DNA of 46,796 bases from an uncultured Eubacteriales bacterium (lineage in GTDB: Bacteria > Bacillota > Clostridia > Christensenellales > CAG-917). The translations under genes were made by a program, and so were the position numbers. This document shows positions 1-7,254 of this stretch, in pieces (the first letter of the stretch is position 1; each line of letters starts with the position of its first letter). Location: assembly GCA_900551145.1 (NCBI GenBank), contig URUQ01000001.1, positions 1 through 46,796 of the forward strand. The letters run 5' to 3'. The notes under the pieces are model-generated. The model made no database searches, had not been told where the DNA came from, and saw only the letters and a program-made list of their open reading frames with translations.

Positions 1-100
1 TGCTCTTGATGGTGGTATCCGCAACCATCTTTCCGTTTTCATCCAATATAACTGCTTTTGTGTAGGTTGAACCTACGTCGCATCCGCCAAAATATTTCAT
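1..100 (-). CDS. 2-hydroxyacyl-CoA dehydratase activator ATPase, N-terminal fragment
   Basis: Only the first 33 residues lie in the window; the rest runs off the left edge. The protein opens MKYFGGCDVGSTYTKAVILD, the phosphate-1 loop (DVGSTYTK) of ASKHA-fold ATPases of the BadF/BadG/BcrA/BcrD family. Known members (HgdC, FldI) are [4Fe-4S] homodimers that use ATP hydrolysis to push one low-potential electron into their partner dehydratase. The start at 100 is supported by AAGGAGA just upstream. The gene follows the 517-residue dehydratase-like subunit by 15 bp on the same strand, so it is surely the last known gene of that operon. The family call is firm; the substrate of the partner is unknown. 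Confidence 0.85.
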   Translation of the reverse strand, partial: MKYFGGCDVGSTYTKAVILDENGKMVADTTIKS

Positions 101-115
101 ATTATTCTTCTCCTT

Positions 116-1669
116 TTACCAACGATTGGTATCGTCAAAATCGACGATTGTCGGGTCGAGAGGTTCTTCTCTCAACACGGTCTTCATATAACGGTTGACG
201 TCGTTGCGCATATCTTTTCTCGATGCCTTGGTGGGGTTCATCAACGCATGGTATACCCAAACGATATGGATACCGCGTTTTCTTCCTTCTTCTTCGATAA
301 GCCCGTGATAACCCGCCATAGACTTGCAACCGATATGCTCGTACATAATGACCATATCAGCATTGAATTCTTCGCAATATTGCCAAAGTTGTTCGACGCC
401 GACTTCGTAACCGCCGTTGGAGTGGTTGCGCATAATCATATTCATATTGTATTCGCCGAGGTCGAGCATCGCTTGTTCGTGGTCTTCGTAGTTGATGGGC
501 TTGGTGAGCGTGAACGAAAGCATATCGCAAAGCGTCACGATACCCCAGCAGTTTGCAAGCCATTGGTTGAAAGCGGTATAGTATTGAGCATGCACGCCCC
601 ATACGATTGCGCGGTGACGGATTTCCTTTGCCGCCAATGTCTTTTTCTCGTAACCTTTCTTTGCAAGGTCGGTGATTTCTTGGTCGAGTTTGAGGAAGGA
701 TGCGTCACGTCCGGAGATAACCATATACTCTGCGTCGCGGTAAAGCATAATGTTGTTTCCGCAGATTTGAGGATAAGGCGTCTTGTTCATTTCAAGCCAC
801 GTATCGAACAAAGCGTTTTGAGCGTTGTACGTCTTGCAGTTTCTTGTAAAAGCGTCCCAGTCCCATTTTTCACCCGTGTGTTCTTCGATAAACTTGATTG
901 CCGCAACCACTTGATCGCGAGAATAAGGAAGAACGGACTCTTGTTGGTGGCGCATAGGCGCAGCCATAGTGAAAGAGGGGAGATCGTCGTGGCGATCTTC
1001 GATTTGGTTGCCCATCAAAGAACCGTCGCAAGTGGTGTTGCAGTGAATTGCGCACACACCGCAGATCGGGAAGTCCTCGTCGATTGCACAACCGAGTTCC
1101 GCACAAGGCATCGGGCATACGTCGGAGGGGATTTGGAACTCTTCGGAAACCTCGATGTAGTGCAAAACGCCGTCCTGAGCGATTGTTGAACCCGTGTAGA
1201 TTGCGGGCACTTCTTTGGACACGAATTTGAGGTTGGGGAAGCCCATTGCAACGACCATCATGCCGTTTTCGTCCATAATGACGACTTTTTTGTTGAGTTC
1301 GTCGTACTTGCCGTTCTTGTTGCCGATGCGCTTGTCGCACTTAAAGAGCGTGTCCATCGTTTGCGTGAGGTGGCCGACGATACTGTCGTATTGCTTGTGG
1401 CCTATGCGGAGTTGTTCTCCTCTTACGCCTTCGAGGTGTCTGTCGATATAGTCGAAAGCCGCCATATAGTTGCCAAACCATCTATAAGTGAAGAGTGCTT
1501 TGATTGTGGTGGGTTTCATAATAAATTTGCCCATAACAAGCAAGTTTTTGAGCCAACGACCGAAGTCGTACATCGTATCTTTGAAACCGCGCCATTCTCT
1601 ACGAGTGGCAGTCCTTTTGCCGGGTTTATAGAATTTGCCCAATTTTTCGGAGTTAAGTTTTGCGCCCAT
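116..1669 (-). CDS. 2-hydroxyacyl-CoA dehydratase family protein, large subunit (517 aa)
   Basis: Full-length member of the HgdB/FldC/BcrB/DCCP superfamily, whose members carry iron-sulfur clusters and perform ATP-driven radical reductions or dehydrations. A very dense cysteine patch lies at residues 185-214 (C185, C189, C194, C203, C206, C210, C214), and a C-terminal motif around C448 (YEHIGCKSMAGYHGL) matches the late cluster-ligand region of the family. At 517 residues it is longer than the usual 380-440, with about 100 extra N-terminal residues. It ends 15 bp before the activator and begins 2 bp after the stop of the 398-residue subunit, so the three are translationally linked. No CoA-transferase or acyl-CoA dehydrogenase lies nearby to suggest an amino-acid fermentation substrate. 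It could instead be a double-cubane-cluster type reductase. Family confidence is high; function is open. Confidence 0.82.
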   Translation of the reverse strand: MGAKLNSEKLGKFYKPGKRTATRREWRGFKDTMYDFGRWLKNLLVMGKFIMKPTTIKALFTYRWFGNYMAAFDYIDRHLEGVRGEQLRIGHKQYDSIVGHLTQTMDTLFKCDKRIGNKNGKYDELNKKVVIMDENGMMVVAMGFPNLKFVSKEVPAIYTGSTIAQDGVLHYIEVSEEFQIPSDVCPMPCAELGCAIDEDFPICGVCAIHCNTTCDGSLMGNQIEDRHDDLPSFTMAAPMRHQQESVLPYSRDQVVAAIKFIEEHTGEKWDWDAFTRNCKTYNAQNALFDTWLEMNKTPYPQICGNNIMLYRDAEYMVISGRDASFLKLDQEITDLAKKGYEKKTLAAKEIRHRAIVWGVHAQYYTAFNQWLANCWGIVTLCDMLSFTLTKPINYEDHEQAMLDLGEYNMNMIMRNHSNGGYEVGVEQLWQYCEEFNADMVIMYEHIGCKSMAGYHGLIEEEGRKRGIHIVWVYHALMNPTKASRKDMRNDVNRYMKTVLREEPLDPTIVDFDDTNRW

Positions 1670-1671
1670 AG

Positions 1672-2868
1672 TCAGTGCTCTCCTTTTTCAGTCTGGATTT
1701 TTTTGATTTCCATTGCCTCGACAAACGCTTGGATTCTCGTGCGCAATTGTCCCGATTGTCCCGCATTGTACGGACGGTCGATTGAAAGGACTTGATAGCC
1801 GTATTCGTTTTGCAACACGGCGTGCATAAAGGGTCTGCCGTATCCCCAGTAGTCGCAGAACTTGATTTGCTCGATGATAATGCCGTCGGCGTGATATTCT
1901 CTTGCGATTCTATCGACGTAGCCGTGACGCTCGTTCACCTTTTCGGTGTTGAGGAAGCGGGGGCATTGTCCCGATTGCATATAGTATCTGCACACTTGCG
2001 TGAGCGCGTCCTCTTCGTCGTTGAGGATAATTTCTTGTCTGCCGGGCAAAGAGCCGAAGCAGTATCTGTCCGCAACCACAATGAGCCCCGTGTCTTCCGC
2101 AAGTTTGATGAAACTCGGGTCGTCGATTTCGCTGCCGACCATCGCTACGCGAGCGCGGTACGTACCGACTGGATCGGGAACTCTCGTTTTGAGCTCTTCC
2201 GCGGTCTCTTCGAGCTTTTCGATGAGCAAGTCTTTGGGACAACAGTACGTCGCAAGGCAGAAAATCGCAAATTCGTAGCCCGTAATCCGCGGTTGTGCGT
2301 CTTTTCTGTAATTGCCGATTTCGGTGATGAGACGAGAGATTTTGTTTTGCTCCTCAACTGCTTTGCGGATAGCGGCGTCGCTTACGTCGATTCCGAGATG
2401 CTCGTGAAGCGGTTTGAGGCAATGTTCTTTCATTTGAAGAACGTAGTGTTTGAGCGTAACCTCGTCGCTTTTCATAGGCACGTCGCAGTAAGAAGCGAAG
2501 AAGCCTTCGTGCGGACAGCAGCCGAGATGCTCGATGTTTTCGGCAAGACGGTTCATCATAGCGCACGCTTCGGGGGCAATCAATCCGTCGAGGAAAGAAA
2601 ATCCGCCTTCGAGAGCGCGTTCCAAAATGGAACGGCAAGCCTCACAGAAAATGGGGCTGAGATAGTAGTTGCCCATTTCCGTGCTGGTTGTTCTCGGCGC
2701 GCGAAGTCTGACAGAAAAAATTCCCGGCAAGTTGAGCAACGGTTCGGGAATTTGGTAACAAACGTGACCGATTGCCTTTCTTCCTGCCTCTTGCGCCTGT
2801 TGGATGAGCTCGTTGTTGGAGTTTTCCAATAAGTTCTCAAAGTAGATGAGGTGTTTTAGATCTCTCAC
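1672..2868 (-). CDS. 2-hydroxyacyl-CoA dehydratase family protein, small subunit (398 aa)
   Basis: Second subunit of the same superfamily. Seen in the sequence: an N-terminal block with VRLRAPRTTSTEMGNYYLSP and FCEACRSILE (C75, C78), a probable ligand at C338 in IKFCDYWGYGR, and the C-terminal GQLRTRIQAFVEAM block that is typical of HgdB/DCCP-like proteins. I place the start at the GTG at 2868, because AGGAGA lies six bases upstream and the family alignment begins there; an open frame continues to 3009 but overlaps the preceding ATPase gene. Two paralogous subunits in tandem imply a heterodimer, as in HgdAB or FldBC. The gene lies 10 bp downstream of the CooC-like ATPase. Confidence 0.82.
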   Translation of the reverse strand: MRDLKHLIYFENLLENSNNELIQQAQEAGRKAIGHVCYQIPEPLLNLPGIFSVRLRAPRTTSTEMGNYYLSPIFCEACRSILERALEGGFSFLDGLIAPEACAMMNRLAENIEHLGCCPHEGFFASYCDVPMKSDEVTLKHYVLQMKEHCLKPLHEHLGIDVSDAAIRKAVEEQNKISRLITEIGNYRKDAQPRITGYEFAIFCLATYCCPKDLLIEKLEETAEELKTRVPDPVGTYRARVAMVGSEIDDPSFIKLAEDTGLIVVADRYCFGSLPGRQEIILNDEEDALTQVCRYYMQSGQCPRFLNTEKVNERHGYVDRIAREYHADGIIIEQIKFCDYWGYGRPFMHAVLQNEYGYQVLSIDRPYNAGQSGQLRTRIQAFVEAMEIKKIQTEKGEH

Positions 2869-2878
2869 AATATATCTC

Positions 2879-3640
2879 CTATAAAATATGTATTTCTTGC
2901 AAAGCCTCTTTCGCGCCGACGCAAATAGGGGAGGCGTCGGGGAGGAGGAACACGTTTTCGCCCATAACGTCGCAACGCGCCAAAGCGGAGTCCGACGGGA
3001 TATAGGCAAGCGTCTTTATATTGTCCACAACGGGCTTTTGTTCCATAGCCTCGGGGGACAATCTGTTTTGAATTACGCCGATTTCGTCGTACATAACGAG
3101 CTCGGACGCGACTTTTGCAATGGTTTTCACCACGTCGCGACCTTTCTTGGATTGGTCGGTGATAAGCAATAGGTGCGACACTTTTTCCATAACTCGGCGG
3201 TTGATTTGCTCTATGCCCGCCTCTCCGTCTATCACCACGAAGTCGTAGTGTTTGGCAATGAGCGCAATCACGTCTTTGAGATAGGTGTTTATCTTGCAGT
3301 AGCAACCCGCGCTTTCGGGACGTCCGATTGCGATAAAATCAAAGCCTTTTGCGGTGCATATCGCTTCTTCTATGGAATATTCCGCATTGCCGAGAATTTC
3401 GATAGGAGAGATTTTGCCGTTTTGCGTCTGCTCAACGGTCTCTTTTCGCACATCGTCAATCGTCTTTTTCGGCTCTATGCCGAGTGCGGTGGACAATCCT
3501 ATCGCAGGGTCTGCGTCTATTGCGAGTATTCTTTTGTTAGGGAAATTTTCTACGAGAAGTTTTACGATTACGGCAGAAAGAGAGGTCTTTCCGACTCCTC
3601 CTTTTCCGGCAACGGCAATGATAATCGTTTTTCCGTCCAT
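2879..3640 (-). CDS. CooC-type P-loop ATPase (MinD/SIMIBI family), likely metallocluster maturation factor
   Basis: A 253-residue soluble ATPase with a deviant Walker A motif at residues 11-19 (AGKGGVGKT), a switch region IDADPAIGLS at 41-50 and VVIDGEAGIE in the Walker B position. GRPESAGCYCKIN carries a C-x-C pair (C113, C115) in the position of the conserved pair that CooC uses to bind metal at its dimer interface. CooC inserts nickel into carbon monoxide dehydrogenase, but no CODH gene is in view. Here the ATPase leads an operon of dehydratase-like Fe-S proteins, so it may help assemble or load their clusters (inference). The start at 3640 is preceded by CGGAG. It has its own promoter at 3741-3769 and a leader of about 95 nt with two hairpins. 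Confidence 0.78.
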   Translation of the reverse strand: MDGKTIIIAVAGKGGVGKTSLSAVIVKLLVENFPNKRILAIDADPAIGLSTALGIEPKKTIDDVRKETVEQTQNGKISPIEILGNAEYSIEEAICTAKGFDFIAIGRPESAGCYCKINTYLKDVIALIAKHYDFVVIDGEAGIEQINRRVMEKVSHLLLITDQSKKGRDVVKTIAKVASELVMYDEIGVIQNRLSPEAMEQKPVVDNIKTLAYIPSDSALARCDVMGENVFLLPDASPICVGAKEALQEIHIL

Positions 3641-3661
3641 ATCGTAAACTCCGAAAAATCG

Positions 3662-3724
3662 GCACGTTTTACCGCGTGCGAATAATACTGATAACGCATA
3701 TACACATCTATGTGGGCGTATGCG
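3662..3724 (-). promoter_or_regulatory. Two hairpins in the 5' leader of the CooC/dehydratase operon
   Basis: The leader between the predicted promoter and the ATPase start holds two inverted repeats. GCACG at 3662-3666 pairs with CGTGC at 3675-3679. Upstream of it in the transcript, CGCATA at 3695-3700 pairs with TATGCG at 3719-3724 and encloses a second pairing, CACAT (3703-3707) with ATGTG (3710-3714). Neither is followed by a T-run, so they are not simple terminators. They could be an RNA-level control or protein sites. No known riboswitch class was recognised. Confidence 0.35.
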
Positions 3725-3740
3725 CGCGTGCAACAACCTC

Positions 3741-3769
3741 ATTCTAACAACTCAAAATATAAAAAGCAA
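3741..3769 (-). promoter_or_regulatory. Predicted sigma-A type promoter for the CooC/dehydratase operon
   Basis: On the minus strand there is a -35 of TTGCTT (3764-3769), a 17 bp spacer and a -10 of TAGAAT (3741-3746), with a TGn extension before the -10. The -10 matches consensus at five of six bases. Transcription would begin near 3734, giving a leader of about 95 nt. Confidence 0.5.
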
Positions 3770-3841
3770 TGCTTTTTGCAATTATTTGTCGAAAAATCAC
3801 ATGTAAAAAACAACCAAGCGTATGTTTGTCGAATAATTAAT

Positions 3842-3873
3842 GGAAAGAGGCGATTTTTGTTTAAAACCGCCTC
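3842..3873 (-). terminator. Rho-independent terminator of the collagen-like gene
   Basis: On the minus strand an 11 bp stem with one mismatch (arms 3863-3873 and 3847-3857, GAGGCG core, five-base loop) is followed by a short TTTCC run. It lies about 100 nt past the stop of the collagen-like gene. The remaining stretch 3874-3970 contains only a weaker hairpin (GGATA with TATCC, around 3920-3948) and no gene. Confidence 0.5.
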
Positions 3874-3970
3874 GTCTCATCGCTTGCCGCCTCATTTGCG
3901 CAATTTAATTGTTATTCGCAGGATACGCCTCGCAAGGCAAGTATATCCGTTGTCGCTTGTAAAGTTTCAA

Positions 3971-4723
3971 TCACACTATTCTCATAGCGGTGATATTTGC
4001 GCCCGTGAGATTTACGCTTTCACCCGATGTGTTGTATAGCGAAATCGTAGTGCCGTCCGCCGTCGCGTCAAAGAGTATGGTCTTTGACAAGTTTGCCGAA
4101 TTCGTCGAGGAAGCGTTTGCAGATATAATCTCGTTTGCAATCGCAGTCCCGTCCGCATACAGTTGCACGGAGAGATTGCCGTCTGTCGTTCTCTCTCCCG
4201 TCGCACCGTAGGTGATGAGATACGTGCCTGTCGGCAATACGAGTGCGTTGTCGGTGAGTGCCATAGTGGTAGTCGGTGTGGTGACGGAGTTGGCAAGCGG
4301 AATTATTGCTCCCGATTCTACCGTTTGAGTTCCGCCGTAAGCGTAGAGTGCGTCTTGAAGCGCGCTTGTTCCCGCCGGTCCTTGGGGACCGGTTTCACCT
4401 TGAGGGCCTTGAGGGCCGACCGGACCTTGGGGACCGGTTTCACCTTGAGGTCCTTGAGGACCGACCGGACCTTGGAGACCCGTCTCGCCTTGCGGTCCTT
4501 GCGGTCCTTGCGGACCCGTTGCGCCCGTGGCACCGGTAGCACCGGTTGCACCCGTCGGACCTACAGGACCTTGTGCGCCCATCGGCCCCATTGGCCCCAT
4601 CGGCCCTACAGGACCTTGCGGGCCGATAGGACCTCTGATATATTCGATCGTATTTGCGCCCGAACATCCGCACGGACGTAGATTGTTGTTGCAGCAAGAG
4701 TTTCCAAACCAATTGAAAAGCAT
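3971..4723 (-). CDS. Collagen-like surface/exosporium-type protein (250 aa)
   Basis: Three parts are visible. A short Cys-rich N-terminus (residues 1-29, with CC at 10-11 and CGC at 18-20) contains no export signal. A collagen-like run of Gly-X-Y triplets (residues 31-118, about 29 triplets, rich in GPQGPQGET and GAT) follows. The C-terminal domain of about 130 residues is Thr/Ser/Ala-rich and resembles the C1q/TNF-like trimerising heads of BclA-type exosporium filaments. Such proteins are known to form trimeric stalks on spores or cells of Bacillus and Clostridia, and the short Cys-rich leader without a signal peptide fits assembly onto a spore from inside the mother cell. That fits the spmA/spmB genes at the far end of the window. 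A strong AAGGAGG site precedes the start. The family is clear; the location is inferred. Confidence 0.85.
   Translation of the reverse strand: MLFNWFGNSCCNNNLRPCGCSGANTIEYIRGPIGPQGPVGPMGPMGPMGAQGPVGPTGATGATGATGATGPQGPQGPQGETGLQGPVGPQGPQGETGPQGPVGPQGPQGETGPQGPAGTSALQDALYAYGGTQTVESGAIIPLANSVTTPTTTMALTDNALVLPTGTYLITYGATGERTTDGNLSVQLYADGTAIANEIISANASSTNSANLSKTILFDATADGTTISLYNTSGESVNLTGANITAMRIV
4370..4633 (-). repeat. Gly-X-Y coding repeat region
   Basis: DNA repeats behind the collagen-like triplets. They include long direct repeats built on the plus-strand unit CTTGGGGACCGGTTTCACC, spaced 45 bp apart, and shorter 9 bp units. These are prone to slippage, so triplet number may vary between strains. 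They are coding repeats with no spacers and do not form a CRISPR array. Confidence 0.8.
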
Positions 4724-4761
4724 AGTATTTTACCTCCTTTTTATGTAAAAGACGGATTTTG

Positions 4762-4789
4762 TTGAAAACTGCGTAGAGCGTGGTAAAAT
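4762..4789 (+). promoter_or_regulatory. Predicted promoter for the HAAS-domain membrane protein gene
   Basis: TTGAAA at 4762-4767 and TAAAAT at 4784-4789 are separated by 16 bp; each hexamer matches consensus at five of six bases. Transcription near 4796 would leave a leader of about 128 nt. The site lies in the divergent gap between this gene and the collagen-like gene. I found no convincing promoter for the latter. Confidence 0.5.
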
Positions 4790-4851
4790 ATATATGTAAC
4801 GAGGATTTGACCGTCCATATATCGTATGTGCAAATATTTTTTTGCGTGAAT

Positions 4852-4908
4852 ACGTAACCCAAATCGCATTCGTTCGTATATTACGTGTAAAACACGGCAC
4901 GAAAGTGC
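4852..4908 (+). promoter_or_regulatory. Structured 5' leader with a GAAA-tetraloop hairpin
   Basis: GCAC (4897-4900), a GAAA tetraloop (4901-4904) and GTGC (4905-4908) sit directly before the ribosome binding site of the gene at 4924. Further upstream ACGTAA (4852-4857) is complementary to TTACGT (4881-4886). The stems are short, so this is only a candidate RNA structure. Confidence 0.3.
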
Positions 4909-4923
4909 AGCGAGGATATCGTT

Positions 4924-5784
4924 ATGAAAGAGAGATTCAAACAGTTTTTGGAAGAGCATTTCAGAAAAATCGCACCCACTAAAGCTGCGATGGAATACCG
5001 CAAGACGTTGCTTGTCGAGCTTCTTGACAGAGAACAAGAATTGCGCATCAAGGGAGTAACCGACGACGAACTTATCTACAATATGGCAGTTTCCGAACTC
5101 GGTGACATAGATCAAACTCTTGCGGAATTTGAAAACAGACAAATCAAAAGCGGCGTCGTCAAACGCAAAGCAAGCGCGGTTGGAATCATCGCGGTGGCAA
5201 TCGTCGCGCTTTTGACGGTGGTGTATCTCATCGTCGGCGGCGTTGCAAAAATATGGCATCCCACTTGGCTTATTGTCGTCGGCGGTGCTTTTGCGGGCGT
5301 GGGAGTGTTGCTCGGATATGTTGCGCTTAAATTTGCACAAAAACGCAAATACGTCGTCACGAGAATTTGCGTCGCAATATGCGAAGTACTACTGTCCGTA
5401 TTCGTGTTTTTGCTGCTTGCACTCGTGCTTGAACCTGTATTGCATTTTGAGGGATCTTGGATGACCTTCCTTGCAATGGTTATGTTGCTTTTCGGCACGG
5501 ACACTTCTATTGCGTTTGCAACCAAGAGCAAAGCAAGATGGTTCGAGCTTCCCGTGTTCATCGAGATTTTCGGTGTAATGCTCTACGTTATGCTCGGAAT
5601 ACTCGTGCAAGGTTTTTGGCACCCGGGTTGGCTTCTTTGTCTTGCGGGCGCCTGCTGCGCACTCGTGCAAGTCATCGTCGTAGTCGTCAAAAAAACCAAG
5701 AAAAACAACGCCAAAGAGAAGGCGCAACTTGCCGATAAGAACGAAAAACAAAACGAAGCGTATTGGACAGAATGGGATGATTAA
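4924..5784 (+). CDS. HAAS/DUF1700-like domain membrane protein with duplicated three-helix unit
   Basis: Residues 1-72 are a charged helical domain with the pattern of the HAAS/permease-prefix region found in DUF1700-type Firmicutes proteins. Six hydrophobic segments follow (about 84-105, 113-137, 144-168, 178-199, 208-230, 234-255), then a charged tail. The membrane part looks like two copies of a three-helix unit: WHPTWLIVVGGAFAG at 111-125 is echoed by WHPGWLLCLAGACCA at 232-246. Relatives usually sit beside PadR-type regulators and are thought to act in envelope stress sensing, but no PadR gene is present here. GAGGA precedes the start. The next gene begins 51 bp downstream and may be cotranscribed. 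The precise role is unknown. Confidence 0.65.
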   Translation: MKERFKQFLEEHFRKIAPTKAAMEYRKTLLVELLDREQELRIKGVTDDELIYNMAVSELGDIDQTLAEFENRQIKSGVVKRKASAVGIIAVAIVALLTVVYLIVGGVAKIWHPTWLIVVGGAFAGVGVLLGYVALKFAQKRKYVVTRICVAICEVLLSVFVFLLLALVLEPVLHFEGSWMTFLAMVMLLFGTDTSIAFATKSKARWFELPVFIEIFGVMLYVMLGILVQGFWHPGWLLCLAGACCALVQVIVVVVKKTKKNNAKEKAQLADKNEKQNEAYWTEWDD

Positions 5785-5835
5785 CCTGTCGTTTTGACGA
5801 TATAAAAGTCGTTTTATGCAAATAGAGGAATTGTT

Positions 5836-7125
5836 ATGGCAAACACTATAAAGGCTGAAATGTGGGATAGAATGCAGTTTCTTTTCCGCAACTATTACGA
5901 TAGAATGGTGCACGCGAAATTCTCCTACAAGGGAAGTTTCGATATGGCCGCACTCAAAAACGCCGTGCTATATATGGTTGAAAAAGCACCCGTGCTCCAC
6001 TCCTCTTTCAACACCACGGTGGTCGAACCGTATTGGAAGGAAGAGAAGTACACAATAGACGATATCGTCTCCTACGAGCGCGTCGAGAACGCCGACGAAG
6101 TGGCGGACAAGTGGCTTTGCGAAGTTATCCCTTACGACAACAACGTGCAAGTCAAGATAGCGATTTTCGAGGACGACAACCAAAGCGTATTTTGTTGGCG
6201 CAACAACCATATGTGTATGGACGGCGGCGACCTCAAATATTTCCTTTCAACGCTTTGCAACAACTACAACGCACTCAAAGGCGGGGACTACGCCGCGCTT
6301 AATATGAAGACGGGTTCTCGTGCGTACGAGCAAGTGTATTCGATGCTCGAAGGCGACGACTTGAAGCACGCAAAAGGGCTTTACAAGAACATAAGCAAGG
6401 CGCAAGACAAAGTGCCGTTCCCGTGGTCGGAAAGCGTGGCCGAGGATATTAATCGCATTATAAAAAGAGAAATCGGTCAAGAGGACTTTGCGGGGATGCG
6501 AACGGTTGCCAAAAAACTCGGAATCACCGTCAACGATGCGATTATGGCGCTTGTGTTCCGCTCTTTGTATGAACTTTGCGGGCTCAAAGACGACGACAGC
6601 CTAACGGTATCGTGTGCAATCGACCTTCGCAAGCATATAGTCGAGGGCGGTTTGCAAGGCGGTCTCACAAACCACACGGCATGGATGGCAATCCGCACCC
6701 TTTGCAAAGGCGAAACAATGCAAGACACCGTAGTCAACGTCATTCGCTCCACCAAAGGCTACAAGCGCGACAAATTTATGGGGCTTTATTCCTTGCCTCT
6801 TCTCAAACTTGCGTACACCATATTCCCGCAAGACATCGCGGAGTTTGCCATCAAGGCGGGATACGACAATCCGCTTATCGCAGTGAGCAATATGGGTTTG
6901 CTCGACGACAAGAAACTCACCTTTGACGGCATGCAACTGATTGACGGCTTCATCTCGGGTGCGGTCAAGTACAAACCCTTCTTCCTTATGTCCGTCACGA
7001 CGATACTCGGCAGAGTGACGCTCTCCACGGCAATCAGAGGCAACGAAAAAGACGTAGAAATCGCCAATAGTTACTTTGACTTGGTTGAAAAGAACCTCAA
7101 AGAATTCAACGCAATCGAGGTGTAA
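5836..7125 (+). CDS. Condensation-domain-like / alcohol O-acetyltransferase family protein (429 aa)
   Basis: A cytoplasmic protein with the CoA-dependent acyltransferase fold. The HxxxDG catalytic signature is seen as HMCMDG at residues 125-130 (H125 the likely general base). Stretches such as LTVSCAIDLRKHI and NHTAWMAIRTL fit the second half of PapA/AtfA/AATase-like folds. The DFGWG motif of peptide-synthetase condensation domains was not seen, which favours a stand-alone ester-forming acyltransferase. Acceptor and acyl donor cannot be read from the sequence. AGAGGA lies ahead of the ATG. A strong terminator follows within 6 bp of the stop, so this is the end of its transcript. Confidence 0.7.
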   Translation: MANTIKAEMWDRMQFLFRNYYDRMVHAKFSYKGSFDMAALKNAVLYMVEKAPVLHSSFNTTVVEPYWKEEKYTIDDIVSYERVENADEVADKWLCEVIPYDNNVQVKIAIFEDDNQSVFCWRNNHMCMDGGDLKYFLSTLCNNYNALKGGDYAALNMKTGSRAYEQVYSMLEGDDLKHAKGLYKNISKAQDKVPFPWSESVAEDINRIIKREIGQEDFAGMRTVAKKLGITVNDAIMALVFRSLYELCGLKDDDSLTVSCAIDLRKHIVEGGLQGGLTNHTAWMAIRTLCKGETMQDTVVNVIRSTKGYKRDKFMGLYSLPLLKLAYTIFPQDIAEFAIKAGYDNPLIAVSNMGLLDDKKLTFDGMQLIDGFISGAVKYKPFFLMSVTTILGRVTLSTAIRGNEKDVEIANSYFDLVEKNLKEFNAIEV

Positions 7126-7130
7126 AAAAC

Positions 7131-7165
7131 AAAAAAAGAATCATCGAACGGGTGATTCTTTTTTT
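7131..7165 (+). terminator. Rho-independent terminator
   Basis: A perfect 13 bp inverted repeat (7131-7143 with 7153-7165, core AAGAATCA/TGATTCTT) with a nine-base loop ends in seven T. It starts six bases after the acyltransferase stop. The A-run on the other arm means it could also act on minus-strand transcripts. Confidence 0.85.
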
Positions 7166-7223
7166 GTTCTTGAAGGAAAGATCTCTATGCCTATTCTTTG
7201 TTCTTTTCAATTACAACTGCATT

Positions 7224-7254
7224 AACCCAAATGAGATTATCGTCTATTTGGGTT
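7224..7254 (-). terminator. Hairpin at the 3' end of the YczE/YitT-like gene
   Basis: AACCCAAAT (7224-7232) and ATTTGGGTT (7246-7254) form a perfect 9 bp stem that overlaps the last codons of the minus-strand gene. There is no good T-run after it, so it may stabilise the 3' end, with the 7131-7165 hairpin acting as the actual stop. Confidence 0.4.

Noticed and set aside
248..1189. Plus-strand frame opposite the 517-residue dehydratase-like gene
   Set aside because: The minus-strand product has clear family motifs and a good ribosome binding site; the plus-strand one has neither.
1792..2832. 346-residue plus-strand frame opposite the small dehydratase-like subunit
   Set aside because: It is a codon-bias shadow of a gene with recognisable conserved blocks.
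2869..3009. Longer N-terminus for the small dehydratase-like subunit
   Set aside because: The extra residues lack family similarity and overlap the upstream ATPase gene; the GTG at 2868 has an ideal AGGAGA.
4370..4633. Regular DNA repeats that might look like a CRISPR array
   Set aside because: They encode Gly-X-Y triplets, have no unique spacers and have no cas genes nearby.
4724..4923. Promoter for the collagen-like gene on the minus strand
   Set aside because: TATATT-like boxes occur, but no -35 at a proper distance could be found, so none is reported.
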